From assembly GCA_031555675.1 (NCBI GenBank), contig JAVBUB010000097.1:1-19439 (forward strand): a stretch of DNA of 19,439 bases, read 5' to 3'. Source of the DNA: JAISJU01 sp031555675. GTDB taxonomy: Bacteria; Bacteroidota; Bacteroidia; Bacteroidales; Paludibacteraceae. Shown here piece by piece: positions 8,496-15,063 of the stretch. A program made the position numbers and the translations under genes. Position 1 is the stretch's first letter. Each line of letters begins with the position of its first letter. The notes beneath the pieces were generated by a model. It worked only from the letters and a program-made list of their open reading frames with translations. It made no database searches and was not told where the DNA came from.

Positions 8496-9392
8496 ATGCT
8501 TTCGATCCTGATTCCCATATATAATTACAATTGTGTGAAGTTGGTACAGAAACTTCATTCACAAGCTGTAAAAGAAAGTATTACCTTCGAAATTTTGTGT
8601 TTCGACGACGGATCGGCTTTATATAAAGAAGAAAACCGGAAAATTAATTCTATTCCGCATTGCAAATACGTTGAACTGGAAACCAACATAGGACGTTCTA
8701 AAATAAGAAATTTACTGGCCGAAAACGCCTCTTATGATTACTTGTTGTTTTTGGATTGCGATGTAGAAATTCTTTCAATGGAATATATAAAAACATACCT
8801 GGAAAATTTACAGGATTTTAATATCATATCCGGAAAAAGAATTTACACAGCTATGCCTCCTGCCGATACCAAGTATTATTTTCATTGGTACTATGGCACT
8901 TACCGCGAAGTAAAATCAGATAATTTCATGTCGAATAATTTTATCATTAAAAAATCCCTTTGGCAAAGAATCAGGTTTAATGAAAATATTGCCAGCTACG
9001 GACATGAGGATACGTTATTTCAAATTCAACTGGAACAGGAAGGAATTTTGGTGCATTTTATAGACAATCCGGTAATACATATCGGATTGGATTCTAACGA
9101 TTTTTTTATAGAGAAAAGCAACGAAAGTATTGAAAATCTCCTCAACATATCCAAAAAAGAAACGTTATCAGATAAAGTCAGGTTACTCAAAACATACCAT
9201 ACCATCCGTAGGTGGAAATTCAATCATATCTTCAGCTTCTTATTTCCACTTATCCGTAAATTTTTCATTAAAAATTTTACCGGGAAACGTCCGAACCTGT
9301 TAGCTTTTGACATATATAAGCTAATGTATATTTCACACGTAGATAAAAGTGATAATGATGCAAAAAACAGTTGGTGGAAATCATCAAAATAA
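8496..9392 (+). CDS. Family 2 glycosyltransferase
   Basis: A 298-residue GT-A fold enzyme. It starts MLSILIPIYNYN, the usual first strand of GT2 proteins. FDDGS (36-40) binds the nucleotide, and NIGRSKIRN (64-72) is the standard 'N-G-s-aRN' loop. DCDVE (87-91) is the metal-binding DxD-like motif. GHEDT (169-173) supplies the ED pair expected near the catalytic base, and a His (195) follows. The C-terminal 80 residues are basic and aromatic (FSFLFPLIRKFF, about 234-245), perhaps peripheral to the membrane. The sugar donor and acceptor cannot be read from the sequence. It stands alone, converging on a transposase remnant and a TetR gene, so context does not name a pathway; envelope glycan or exopolysaccharide assembly is the natural guess. 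Confidence 0.85.
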   Translation: MLSILIPIYNYNCVKLVQKLHSQAVKESITFEILCFDDGSALYKEENRKINSIPHCKYVELETNIGRSKIRNLLAENASYDYLLFLDCDVEILSMEYIKTYLENLQDFNIISGKRIYTAMPPADTKYYFHWYYGTYREVKSDNFMSNNFIIKKSLWQRIRFNENIASYGHEDTLFQIQLEQEGILVHFIDNPVIHIGLDSNDFFIEKSNESIENLLNISKKETLSDKVRLLKTYHTIRRWKFNHIFSFLFPLIRKFFIKNFTGKRPNLLAFDIYKLMYISHVDKSDNDAKNSWWKSSK

Positions 9393-9394
9393 AC

Positions 9395-9541
9395 GATTTT
9401 TTTGGGCTTTGTTCCCAAGATTTTTTTGTAAATAACAAACCACAATTTTCACATTTAAAGCATTGCTTTCCGTTTTGTTTGCCCCAGTAAATTACTTCCA
9501 AACTTACAACCTCAACAGCGTTTTTTCTTCGTTTTCATCAT
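9395..9541 (-). pseudogene. Degraded transposase N-terminal (zinc-ribbon) remnant
   Basis: On the reverse strand an ATG at 9541 opens KKKRC, then a TGA, then GCKFGSN. In another frame the text continues VIYWGKQNGKQCFKCENCGLLF, ending near the GT2 stop. The paired Cys motifs (C-G-C, then KCENCG) with 'GKQ-GKQ-F-C--CG--FT' are the zinc-ribbon that opens many Bacteroidota DDE transposases. The in-frame stop, the frame changes and the absence of any catalytic domain mark it as a relic. The family cannot be named from so little, and no terminal inverted repeats are recognisable. The rest of the 9393-9667 gap is AT-rich with nothing else visible. Confidence 0.5.
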
Positions 9542-9667
9542 ACTAAAAAAGTCTACTGAAACGAATTTCAATAAAATTTTTTATACTTGGCATACAATAA
9601 CGATTTCAGATATTTTTACCAACTATTTTTTGCATATATACCTAAATTAAAATAAGTACTTAGAGCT

Positions 9668-10267
9668 TTAGGCTTTGATCATTTCATATATATTACTATA
9701 CATTTGCTTTAGCTGCTTAATTGCCAATCCTTTATTTATAGAATAAACATACGCCATTCCCAAATACGAATAACGGAACAGTTCAGCAATATCCTGAGAA
9801 TTAAGATTTTTATTTATTTCTCCCTTTTCTATAGCATGGTCAATTATCTGCTTCCACATTACCATTTCTTCTTTTTCAAAAGCAAGTAACACATTCTTTG
9901 CATTTTCTTTCTTCATACTACTTTCCAATGTAAAGAAAAAATATTGAGCTTGTGTTTTACTTCCGCCCTGAATTGTTTCTTCTATTGACTCCATATAATA
10001 ACTTACTTTCTGAATATAAAAAGTAATAAATTCACGTAAGGTCATATTTTCATAACCTTTGAACTTTTTTCGAAATGACTGAAGATTAGCGATATATCTA
10101 TCGACCACTTTTTCATAAATTTCTTCTTTACTTTTAAAATGAGAAAAAAGGCTAGAAGCAGCAATACCTGAAGCTGCACCTAACTCGGCAACCGTTGTAC
10201 CGGCAAAACCATGCTTTGCAAACAATTTCGATGATTCTGTAATAATTTTTTCTTTGGTGTCTTTCAT
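9668..10267 (-). CDS. TetR/AcrR-family transcriptional regulator
   Basis: 199 residues, the family's normal length. The N-terminal HTH is textbook: KEKIITESSKLFAKHGFAGTT (about 5-25), then VAELGAASGIAASSLFSHF (26-44), with KSKEEIYEKVV beginning the fourth helix. The C-terminal all-helical ligand domain (about 60-199) is Lys/Glu/Tyr-rich and not diagnostic of a ligand. TetR regulators usually sit next to or divergent from their target, but here both neighbours are unrelated: a transposase remnant downstream and an empty 238-nt region upstream. The target is therefore unknown and autoregulation is the default inference. A perfect 12-bp palindrome TAAAATATTTTA (10271-10282) lies just before the start codon and could be an operator, but palindromes are cheap in such AT-rich DNA. 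Confidence 0.9.
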   Translation of the reverse strand: MKDTKEKIITESSKLFAKHGFAGTTVAELGAASGIAASSLFSHFKSKEEIYEKVVDRYIANLQSFRKKFKGYENMTLREFITFYIQKVSYYMESIEETIQGGSKTQAQYFFFTLESSMKKENAKNVLLAFEKEEMVMWKQIIDHAIEKGEINKNLNSQDIAELFRYSYLGMAYVYSINKGLAIKQLKQMYSNIYEMIKA

Positions 10268-10505
10268 ATGTAAAATATTTTAAAATTTAAGTATTTAAAT
10301 AAGCCAAGTCTGTTTCAACGTTTATTTGTTTACAACAATTTAATAAAAAAAAACAATCAAACAATAAGAGTCTGAGGTTCATGAGGCATTTAGTATTAAA
10401 TAACTGAGATTATATACAAATGGAACATGCAAATATAGTATTTTACCTACAATGCCTGATAATCATATAAAACAACCGAACAATAAATTTGTTCTTAAGT
10501 TATGT
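10268..10505. other. Intergenic region, TetR upstream gap
   Basis: 238 nt without a supported gene. It holds the short palindrome at 10271-10282 and a possible leftward -7 element, TATATTTG on the reverse strand (10430-10437), which would give TetR a leader of about 155 nt. No -33 element is seen at the right spacing. I see no RNA gene or terminator. Confidence 0.5.
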
Positions 10506-10682
10506 TTATATTTTATATTTTGCATTATAAACCTTTCTTACCAAATCGCTCTTTTCACCTCTCTTTCCTTCAAAAAGAGCTCGCCTGACTGTATTACGAT
10601 TACAGTTGCATAATTTTGCCAATTCGATAATATAACCATGCTTGGGCAATTTTTTTTCTTCTTGTTGTTGGTTTTTTTCCAT
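10506..10682 (-). CDS. Small HTH protein, Cro/excisionase-like
   Basis: 58 residues from ATG 10682 (MEKNQQQEEKK). The centre, HGYIIELAKLCNCNRNTVRRALFEG (about 15-39), has the shape of a helix-turn-helix: AKLCNCNRNTVRRAL would be the turn and recognition helix. The tail is basic (GEKSDLVRKVYNAKYK). The open frame extends to 10745, but that extra stretch translates as two near-copies of 'LYKC' because it overlaps two 14-bp direct repeats; I treat it as regulatory DNA, not coding. The gene is divergent from an XRE-type repressor, the arrangement of a phage CI/Cro control region. A role as DNA-binding regulator is inferred from the fold only. Confidence 0.6.
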   Translation of the reverse strand: MEKNQQQEEKKLPKHGYIIELAKLCNCNRNTVRRALFEGKRGEKSDLVRKVYNAKYKI

Positions 10683-10713
10683 ATTTTTTACGATATTTGT
10701 CAGCAAGTCGCAT

Positions 10714-10748
10714 TTGTATAGTAAAATGTAACACTTGTATAGCAAAAT
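10714..10748. promoter_or_regulatory. Two operator-like direct repeats 21 bp apart
   Basis: TTGTATAGTAAAAT (10714-10727) and TTGTATAGCAAAAT (10735-10748) are identical at 13 of 14 positions and start exactly 21 bp apart, two helical turns, so both would face the same side of the DNA. They lie in the divergent gap between the two HTH genes (10682 on the minus strand, 10798 on the plus strand), where regulator binding would control both. A looser third copy may begin near 10697. The repeat accounts for the repetitive leader of the upstream open frame. Confidence 0.65.
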
Positions 10749-10797
10749 ACTGAATTACTTTCAAATATATGAGAAATCTCACATTAAAACAAGAAAA

Positions 10798-11238
10798 ATG
10801 ATGATAAATCTAACAGATGCAAAGCAAAGAATTTTGTATTACATTGACACTATGGGAATTCCACCGGGAAAATTCTACAAACAAACGGGTGTTTCATATG
10901 GAATTCTTTCACAAAACTCAAATATGTCGGAAAAAAATCTTGTAAAAATTCTCACAACATACAGGGACATCAGCATAAACTGGTTAATAATGGGCGAAGG
11001 CCCCATGCTCAAAACAGATGCCAAAGAAAGAGTAGAGGGAGCTATAATAATTGAAAGGATAGAAGAATTGATTCGTAAGAATAGTGAGAGTTTAATAGCT
11101 GAAATCAAAAATTTAAACAAAAAGACAAAACCTCAACCATATCAGGAACCTCCTATACCTTTAAATAATTTAGTAGCCGAAGAAGAGATAGAGGAGATAA
11201 AGAAAACAGATAGGCTTGAAAAGAAAGGTAAAAAATAG
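10798..11238 (+). CDS. XRE/CI-like helix-turn-helix repressor
   Basis: 146 residues from ATG 10798 (an ATG at 10801 is equally possible); the longer open frame upstream begins only at a TTG inside the operator-like repeats and is rejected. Residues 7-60 form an HTH of the phage-repressor type: ILYYIDTMGIPPGKFYKQTG, then VSYGILS, then NLVKILTTYRDISINWLIMG. The pattern 'YPDINxxWLxxGxGxML' (here YRDISINWLIMGEGPML, 55-71) is characteristic of Bacteroidota phage and mobile-element repressors. The C-terminal half is charged, with a likely coiled coil (about 84-108) and a Pro-rich linker at 112-121; there is no LexA-type peptidase domain. It converges on the GT2 gene with only 6 bp between them. No other phage genes are nearby. 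Confidence 0.75.
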   Translation: MMINLTDAKQRILYYIDTMGIPPGKFYKQTGVSYGILSQNSNMSEKNLVKILTTYRDISINWLIMGEGPMLKTDAKERVEGAIIIERIEELIRKNSESLIAEIKNLNKKTKPQPYQEPPIPLNNLVAEEEIEEIKKTDRLEKKGKK

Positions 11239-11244
11239 GCTTTA

Positions 11245-12267
11245 TTATTTCACAAAATCATTAAATGTCTTTTTCCTTAAAAGATAATAAGATAAGATAA
11301 GACTTTTAAAATACATTTCCGGATGAATATTGCAAATTGTAGCTTCGAGATTTTGCTGTCTGTGCAATAAATATTCTTTTTTCATTTTTTTAAAATCGGC
11401 ACGAGCCTTTAATACTGCCCTTGCATCTTTTAGTTTACCGGAAACCATCATTACAAGGGCTGACAAATGATCTAATGCACAACGAAGCGCCAATGTTTTT
11501 CTTAACATTGCATCCGGCATATTCTTGTAAAGCATCAACAAATTATTTCTATAATTCAAATACGTCTTATGTGGATTCTCTTTATTTAAAGTACCGCCTC
11601 CTAAATGGTAAACGATACTTTGTGGTACACACGAAATACGTTTTCCCCGGGCTTTTAATCGCCAGCATAAATCAATTTCCTCCATGTGGGCAAAGAAATT
11701 ATCATCAAAGCCACCCGCATCAAAAAACTCATCAGACCTGATAAACAGACAGGCGCCTGTTGCCCAAAATACATCTGTTATATTATCATATTGTCCTTTG
11801 TCTTTTTCCATCACTTCAACCATGCGGCCTCTGCAAAATGGATATCCCAGATAATCGATAAAACCACCTGAAGCGCCGGCATGCTCAAACTTTGTTTTAT
11901 TTCTGTATGATAGAACCTTAGGCTGGCAAGCGGCAACATTTTTGTTTTTATCTAAAAAATCGATAACCGACAATAACCAGTTGGCGGTAACTTCAACATC
12001 TGTATTCAACAATACAAAATATTGAGCCGATATTTCTTTTAAGCCTCTATTATAACCACCGGCAAAGCCATAATTTTTATCTAGTTGAATAATTTCAATT
12101 TCGGGATATTTTTCCCGGACAAAAACTACAGAATCATCAGTAGAACCATTATCGATAAGACAGATCTCCACACCCGGCAAATCGGAATGCCGGACAACCG
12201 AAGGCAAAAAAGTCTGTAAATGCTTTTTTCCGTTATAGTTTAATAGTGCTATGGAAATTTTTGTCAT
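11245..12267 (-). CDS. Family 2 glycosyltransferase, rhamnosyltransferase-like
   Basis: 340 residues. The N-terminal GT-A domain has ISIALLNYNG (4-13), DNGSTD (39-44), NYGFAGGYNRG (65-75), NTDVE (88-92, the DxD metal site), WATGACLFIR (168-177) and MEEIDLCWR (195-203), the set typical of WbbL/RfbF-like rhamnosyl- and related transferases. HLGGGT (221-226) and YRNNLLMLYKN (239-249) are the usual acceptor-side motifs. The C-terminal 90 residues are helical and basic. It lies 42 nt downstream of an LpxL-like acyltransferase on the same strand, a pairing I associate with Bacteroidota envelope loci. It probably adds a sugar to a lipid-linked or envelope acceptor at the cytoplasmic face. The actual donor is not deducible. 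Confidence 0.88.
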   Translation of the reverse strand: MTKISIALLNYNGKKHLQTFLPSVVRHSDLPGVEICLIDNGSTDDSVVFVREKYPEIEIIQLDKNYGFAGGYNRGLKEISAQYFVLLNTDVEVTANWLLSVIDFLDKNKNVAACQPKVLSYRNKTKFEHAGASGGFIDYLGYPFCRGRMVEVMEKDKGQYDNITDVFWATGACLFIRSDEFFDAGGFDDNFFAHMEEIDLCWRLKARGKRISCVPQSIVYHLGGGTLNKENPHKTYLNYRNNLLMLYKNMPDAMLRKTLALRCALDHLSALVMMVSGKLKDARAVLKARADFKKMKKEYLLHRQQNLEATICNIHPEMYFKSLILSYYLLRKKTFNDFVK

Positions 12268-12309
12268 CTGATTATAGAACGTAAGAAGTTCTTTGTCAAT
12301 TGTTAATTA

Positions 12310-13197
12310 TCAATTGTCGATTCTTTTATGCTTCCACCTTTTGTGAGTCCAAAGCCAATAAGCAGGTTCACGAAGAATAGTTTTTTCAAGCAAATGCATA
12401 AATTTTTCGGTTACCTCAAATTCTGGTGTATTTTTCACATCATTGCTCAACAAAACCAATTCCGCCTCATAATGTCCACGTTTTTTCTTTTTCATGTCGA
12501 CATAAAAAACATGATACCCGGTTTGGCGGGCAATGCGTTCTCCACCAATCAACACTGGTGTATCCTGATTTAAAAATGTAGTCCAGTAATGTATATTTTT
12601 AGGCGAAGGAGTTTGATCGGATATTAGCCCGAAGCTTAATTGTTTTCCTTCTTTCCTATGTTTTATTATTTCACGGAAGAGGTCGTTTTTCTCAATACAA
12701 CAAGTATCGAACCGCGATCGAAGTTTAATGTAAAACCGGTCAATGTATTTATTCTTTATCCGGCGATAGACTCCTGCCGCATCTATATTATGGTTGGGAA
12801 CATACAAATGAGCAGCTACCATAAACTCCCAGTTGCAATAATGCCCTAACATCATGATAAGGTTACCGCCATTGTCTATTATCCTGTTTACTTCATCCAT
12901 GTTTGTAAAATGCATCCTTCTTCTCATTTCTTTTTCGGAAATGTGGAGCAACTTTATGGCTTCAACAAAAACATCACAAAAATGTCGATAAAATTTGCGT
13001 TCTATTTGCCTGATTTCTTTTTCTGTTTTATCCGGAAAACTGTTTTTCAGGTTCGCCTGAACTACTTTTCTGCGATATTTTAACACATAAAAGACAACGA
13101 AAAAAGCAATATCCGATAAAATATAAAGGACACGCAAAGGAAGCCATGTTATAGTCCAAACAATGGCATATAATATATAATAAAAAACAGCAAGCAT
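12310..13197 (-). CDS. LpxL/HtrB-family lipid A (or aminolipid) acyltransferase
   Basis: 295 residues, as expected for the family. An N-terminal hydrophobic helix (about 5-38) anchors it to the inner membrane. RKVVQANLKNSFPDKTEKE (43-61) is the conserved segment of LpxL-type enzymes. The catalytic HX4E motif is GHYCNWE with His119 and Glu124. Further downstream come DQTP, a Thr-Phe-Leu segment, and a PAYWLWTHKRWK ending, which is the usual C-terminal signature. The role is transfer of a secondary acyl chain onto a lipid A precursor, or onto another envelope lipid. The last residues (RIDN) and stop lie in a repeated TCAATTGT motif (12296-12303 and 12310-12317), so the extreme C-terminus may have been altered by repeat sequence. 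A weak AT-rich inverted repeat (13223-13250) precedes the gene. Confidence 0.88.
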   Translation of the reverse strand: MLAVFYYILYAIVWTITWLPLRVLYILSDIAFFVVFYVLKYRRKVVQANLKNSFPDKTEKEIRQIERKFYRHFCDVFVEAIKLLHISEKEMRRRMHFTNMDEVNRIIDNGGNLIMMLGHYCNWEFMVAAHLYVPNHNIDAAGVYRRIKNKYIDRFYIKLRSRFDTCCIEKNDLFREIIKHRKEGKQLSFGLISDQTPSPKNIHYWTTFLNQDTPVLIGGERIARQTGYHVFYVDMKKKKRGHYEAELVLLSNDVKNTPEFEVTEKFMHLLEKTILREPAYWLWTHKRWKHKRIDN

Positions 13198-13260
13198 TTA
13201 CAAAAGATTCTAGTTTTTTAAAATTCAAAATCGGATTAAAAATTTTGAATACTTGGCTTC

Positions 13261-13590
13261 TTACTCTTCGTCTGTAAAAATACCAATAGATTTACAATAA
13301 CCGAATTCTCCATCCAGAATATATTGAACAGCTTTTTCGTCAAGCTTTTTCATATCATCTTCTTTGGCACATTTTAGAACAAACTCAAAAACTTCATCCT
13401 CATCTACTTCTACTTCTTCGGCCGAATCTTCATCCAAATAGCCTTTTTTCTCATAAAATTCGTATACAACATCCAATACATAATTGATATCATCTTCATC
13501 ATATTTTCCTTTTACATCTTCCGGAAAATGATTCAATATAAATTTTACAGCTTCTTCTTCATCGTAAAATAATTCGTCGTTTGCGCTCAT
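13261..13590 (-). CDS. Conserved acidic Bacteroidales hypothetical protein
   Basis: 109 residues, strongly acidic (long runs of Asp/Glu such as EEVEVDEDEVFEF) and probably all helical. The opening FYDEEEAVKFILNHFPEDVKGKYDEDD matches the layout of a short protein I recall from other Bacteroidales, with a repeated 'two-helix' unit: FILNHF...YEFYEK, then FVLKCAK...YILDGE. No catalytic or metal motif, signal peptide or membrane segment is present. It is followed by the LpxL-like gene after 63 nt with only a weak hairpin, so the two may share a transcript. Function is unknown; I would not infer one from neighbours. A candidate -7 element lies upstream at 13670-13677. Confidence 0.7.
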   Translation of the reverse strand: MSANDELFYDEEEAVKFILNHFPEDVKGKYDEDDINYVLDVVYEFYEKKGYLDEDSAEEVEVDEDEVFEFVLKCAKEDDMKKLDEKAVQYILDGEFGYCKSIGIFTDEE

Positions 13591-13669
13591 TTTTTTCTAA
13601 TTAAGTTGTTATTTATAGCGATAAATAGGTTTATCGTTTTGTGTTTAGGTTATTAACAAATATTAAATG

Positions 13670-13677
13670 CAAATATA
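13670..13677 (-). promoter_or_regulatory. Candidate -7 element (TATATTTG) for the acidic protein
   Basis: The reverse strand reads TATATTTG, matching TAnnTTTG, 80 nt ahead of the ATG at 13590. No TTG is found at the expected spacing, so this is tentative. Confidence 0.3.
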
Positions 13678-13718
13678 ATTACTTTCTGACAACTATTTTG
13701 AACTTTATAATATTTCTA

Positions 13719-13749
13719 TTGTTTTCTTTACATAAGTATTCTATTTTTG
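13719..13749 (+). promoter_or_regulatory. Bacteroidota-type promoter for the BFN gene
   Basis: TTG (13719-13721), a 20-nt spacer, and TATTTTTG (13742-13749) fit the phylum's consensus. The ATG follows 20 nt downstream at 13769, implying a short leader. Confidence 0.65.
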
Positions 13750-13768
13750 TCTCATTATTTAGAATGAC

Positions 13769-14341
13769 ATGCCAAATAAATTAAGATTAGAGGTATTAGG
13801 ATTAACGTATAGCCAAAATCAATCCGGAACGTATGCTTTGATATTGGGAGAAGTAGATGGTCTACGTCGTATACCTATCATTATCGGACAAAGTGAGGCA
13901 CAGGCTATCGCCATTCAGTTGCAAGGATTGGAAGCACCACGCCCTCTTACCCATGATCTTATTCAAACTTTAATGAAATCATATAAAATTACATTGAGGG
14001 AAGTTTTTATTTATAAATTCGAAAAGGAAATTTATTATTCGGAACTGATTTGCTGGCGTGAAGGAGAGGAAGAAAAAAAAATAGATGCGAGGACATCAGA
14101 TGCCATTGCCTTGGCGGTAAGAACCAATTGCTCTATTTATATAGATGAAGATATTTTTAAGGCTTCGAGTATTATTTTCGAACCGAATGATAATGAAACA
14201 GAATCCGAAAATATTGATAAAAATCCGATAGAAAGCGCGTCTCTTGACGAATTAACAAAACAACTTGACGAAGCCATTAATTTCGAAAATTATGAGTTGG
14301 CATCTAAAATAAGGGATGAAATAAAAAAGCGAAACGAATAA
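13769..14341 (+). CDS. Bifunctional nuclease (BFN/DUF151) domain with C-terminal UVR motif
   Basis: 190 residues. Residues 1-138 form the BFN core: LRLEVLGLTYSQNQSGTYAL, then IPIIIGQSEAQAIAIQLQG (35-53), PRPLTHDLI (58-66) and DARTSDAIALAVRTN (106-120), all family hallmarks. Some BFN proteins have reported DNase and RNase activity; others have no proven role. After an acidic linker, residues 159-190 (LDELTKQLDEAINFENYELA, then SKIRDEIKKRNE) are a UVR motif as in UvrB/UvrC, a protein-interaction coiled coil. The BFN-UVR fusion is seen in Bacteroidota, so it is expected here but its partner is unknown. It has its own promoter and a strong terminator, so it is probably a single-gene unit. Cytosolic; no signal peptide. 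Confidence 0.9.
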   Translation: MPNKLRLEVLGLTYSQNQSGTYALILGEVDGLRRIPIIIGQSEAQAIAIQLQGLEAPRPLTHDLIQTLMKSYKITLREVFIYKFEKEIYYSELICWREGEEEKKIDARTSDAIALAVRTNCSIYIDEDIFKASSIIFEPNDNETESENIDKNPIESASLDELTKQLDEAINFENYELASKIRDEIKKRNE

Positions 14342-14363
14342 AATACCTGAAGCGTATTTTCAT

Positions 14364-14396
14364 AATGCACAATATTTGAAGTATTGTGCATTTTTT
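14364..14396 (+). terminator. Rho-independent terminator after BFN gene
   Basis: An 11-bp perfect stem (14364-14374, AATGCACAATA, with 14382-14392), a 7-nt loop and a T-run to 14396, beginning 22 nt after the BFN stop codon. Confidence 0.85.
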
Positions 14397-14475
14397 CTTT
14401 TTATAATTATTTTATATACAATCAATTACATCACTTATATTCTTTTTCTTTTTATTAATATTTCTCTTTTTTTTG

Positions 14476-14506
14476 TTGACTTGTATAATTTAAAATTGTA
14501 CATTTG
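14476..14506 (+). promoter_or_regulatory. Promoter of the mce-mmd operon
   Basis: TTG (14476-14478), 20 nt, then TACATTTG (14499-14506) match the Bacteroidota consensus closely. The expected RNA start near 14513 gives a leader of about 60 nt before the mce ATG at 14575. I see no riboswitch fold in that AT-rich leader. Confidence 0.7.
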
Positions 14507-14574
14507 TGGGCTTCAAATAAATATACAAAAAATATACATTTTTTATAACATTAATTTTTATTAAATCAATACTT

Positions 14575-14985
14575 ATGAAACTGACTAAGTTAGAGCACAT
14601 TGGAATTGCTGTAAAAGATTTGTCTGCGGCTATTCCTTTCTATGAAAATGTTTTGGGACTTAAATGCTATGCCATTGAAGAAATAAAAGAACAAAAAGTT
14701 AAAACGGCTTTTTTCATGGTAGGTGAAACCAAAATCGAATTATTAGAATCAACAGACCCCGAAGGTCCTATCGGAAAATTTATCGAAAAAAAAGGAGAAG
14801 GTATACAACATATTGCATTTGCAGTGGAAGGGCTTGCCGAAACGCTTAGTTCTTTGGAAGAACAAGGTATTATGCTTATAGACAAGGCTCCAAGAAAAGG
14901 CGCAGAAGGATTAGATATCGCTTTTTTACATCCAAAATCAACATTTGGTGTATTAACAGAACTTTGCGAAAACCCTAATAAATAA
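14575..14985 (+). CDS. mce: Methylmalonyl-CoA epimerase
   Basis: 136 residues, a single-chain VOC/glyoxalase-fold enzyme that interconverts (R)- and (S)-methylmalonyl-CoA in the succinate-to-propionate pathway. The opening LEHIGIAVKDL carries metal ligand His8. IELLES supplies Glu55, GIQHIAFAV supplies His79, and LTELCE supplies Glu129, the usual His/Glu(Gln)/His/Glu metal set. The IEKKGEGIQHIAF stretch and GLDIAFLHPKSTFGVL are typical of the family. It is the first gene of the cluster leading into the sodium-pumping decarboxylase. A strong hairpin 11 nt after its stop codon separates it from mmdA. Confidence 0.95.
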   Translation: MKLTKLEHIGIAVKDLSAAIPFYENVLGLKCYAIEEIKEQKVKTAFFMVGETKIELLESTDPEGPIGKFIEKKGEGIQHIAFAVEGLAETLSSLEEQGIMLIDKAPRKGAEGLDIAFLHPKSTFGVLTELCENPNK

Positions 14986-14996
14986 AGACTGAAAGA

Positions 14997-15034
14997 AAAT
15001 GAGTAAACCTTATTTTTAAGGTTTACTCATTTTT
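14997..15034 (+). terminator. Terminator-like hairpin between mce and mmdA
   Basis: A perfect 16-bp stem (14997-15012 with 15017-15032, containing GAGTAAACCTTA), a TTTT loop and five T's after the stem's pairing core. It lies in the 78-nt gap between two genes of the same pathway. I see no TAnnTTTG promoter between it and mmdA, so mmdA probably depends on read-through and the hairpin would lower its expression relative to mce, or else protect the mce mRNA end. Confidence 0.75.
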
Positions 15035-15063
15035 CTTATTTACCTGTTAACTTAAATTAAAAC

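Noticed and set aside
9224..9501. Two overlapping reverse-strand frames (73 and 74 aa) over the GT2 end
   Set aside because: Overlap the GT2 coding region and are only fragments of the transposase relic; not separate genes.
10268..10505. Possible small RNA or riboswitch upstream of TetR
   Set aside because: Only AT-rich DNA with no stable fold or terminator that I could see.
10683..10745. N-terminal extension of the small HTH protein, 21 residues
   Set aside because: Consists of the 21-bp-spaced direct repeats read as LYKC...LYKC; ATG 10682 is preferred.
10735..10797. Longer N-terminus for the XRE regulator from TTG 10735
   Set aside because: The TTG lies inside the operator-like repeat, and the added residues (YSKILNYFQI...) do not look like a conserved domain start.
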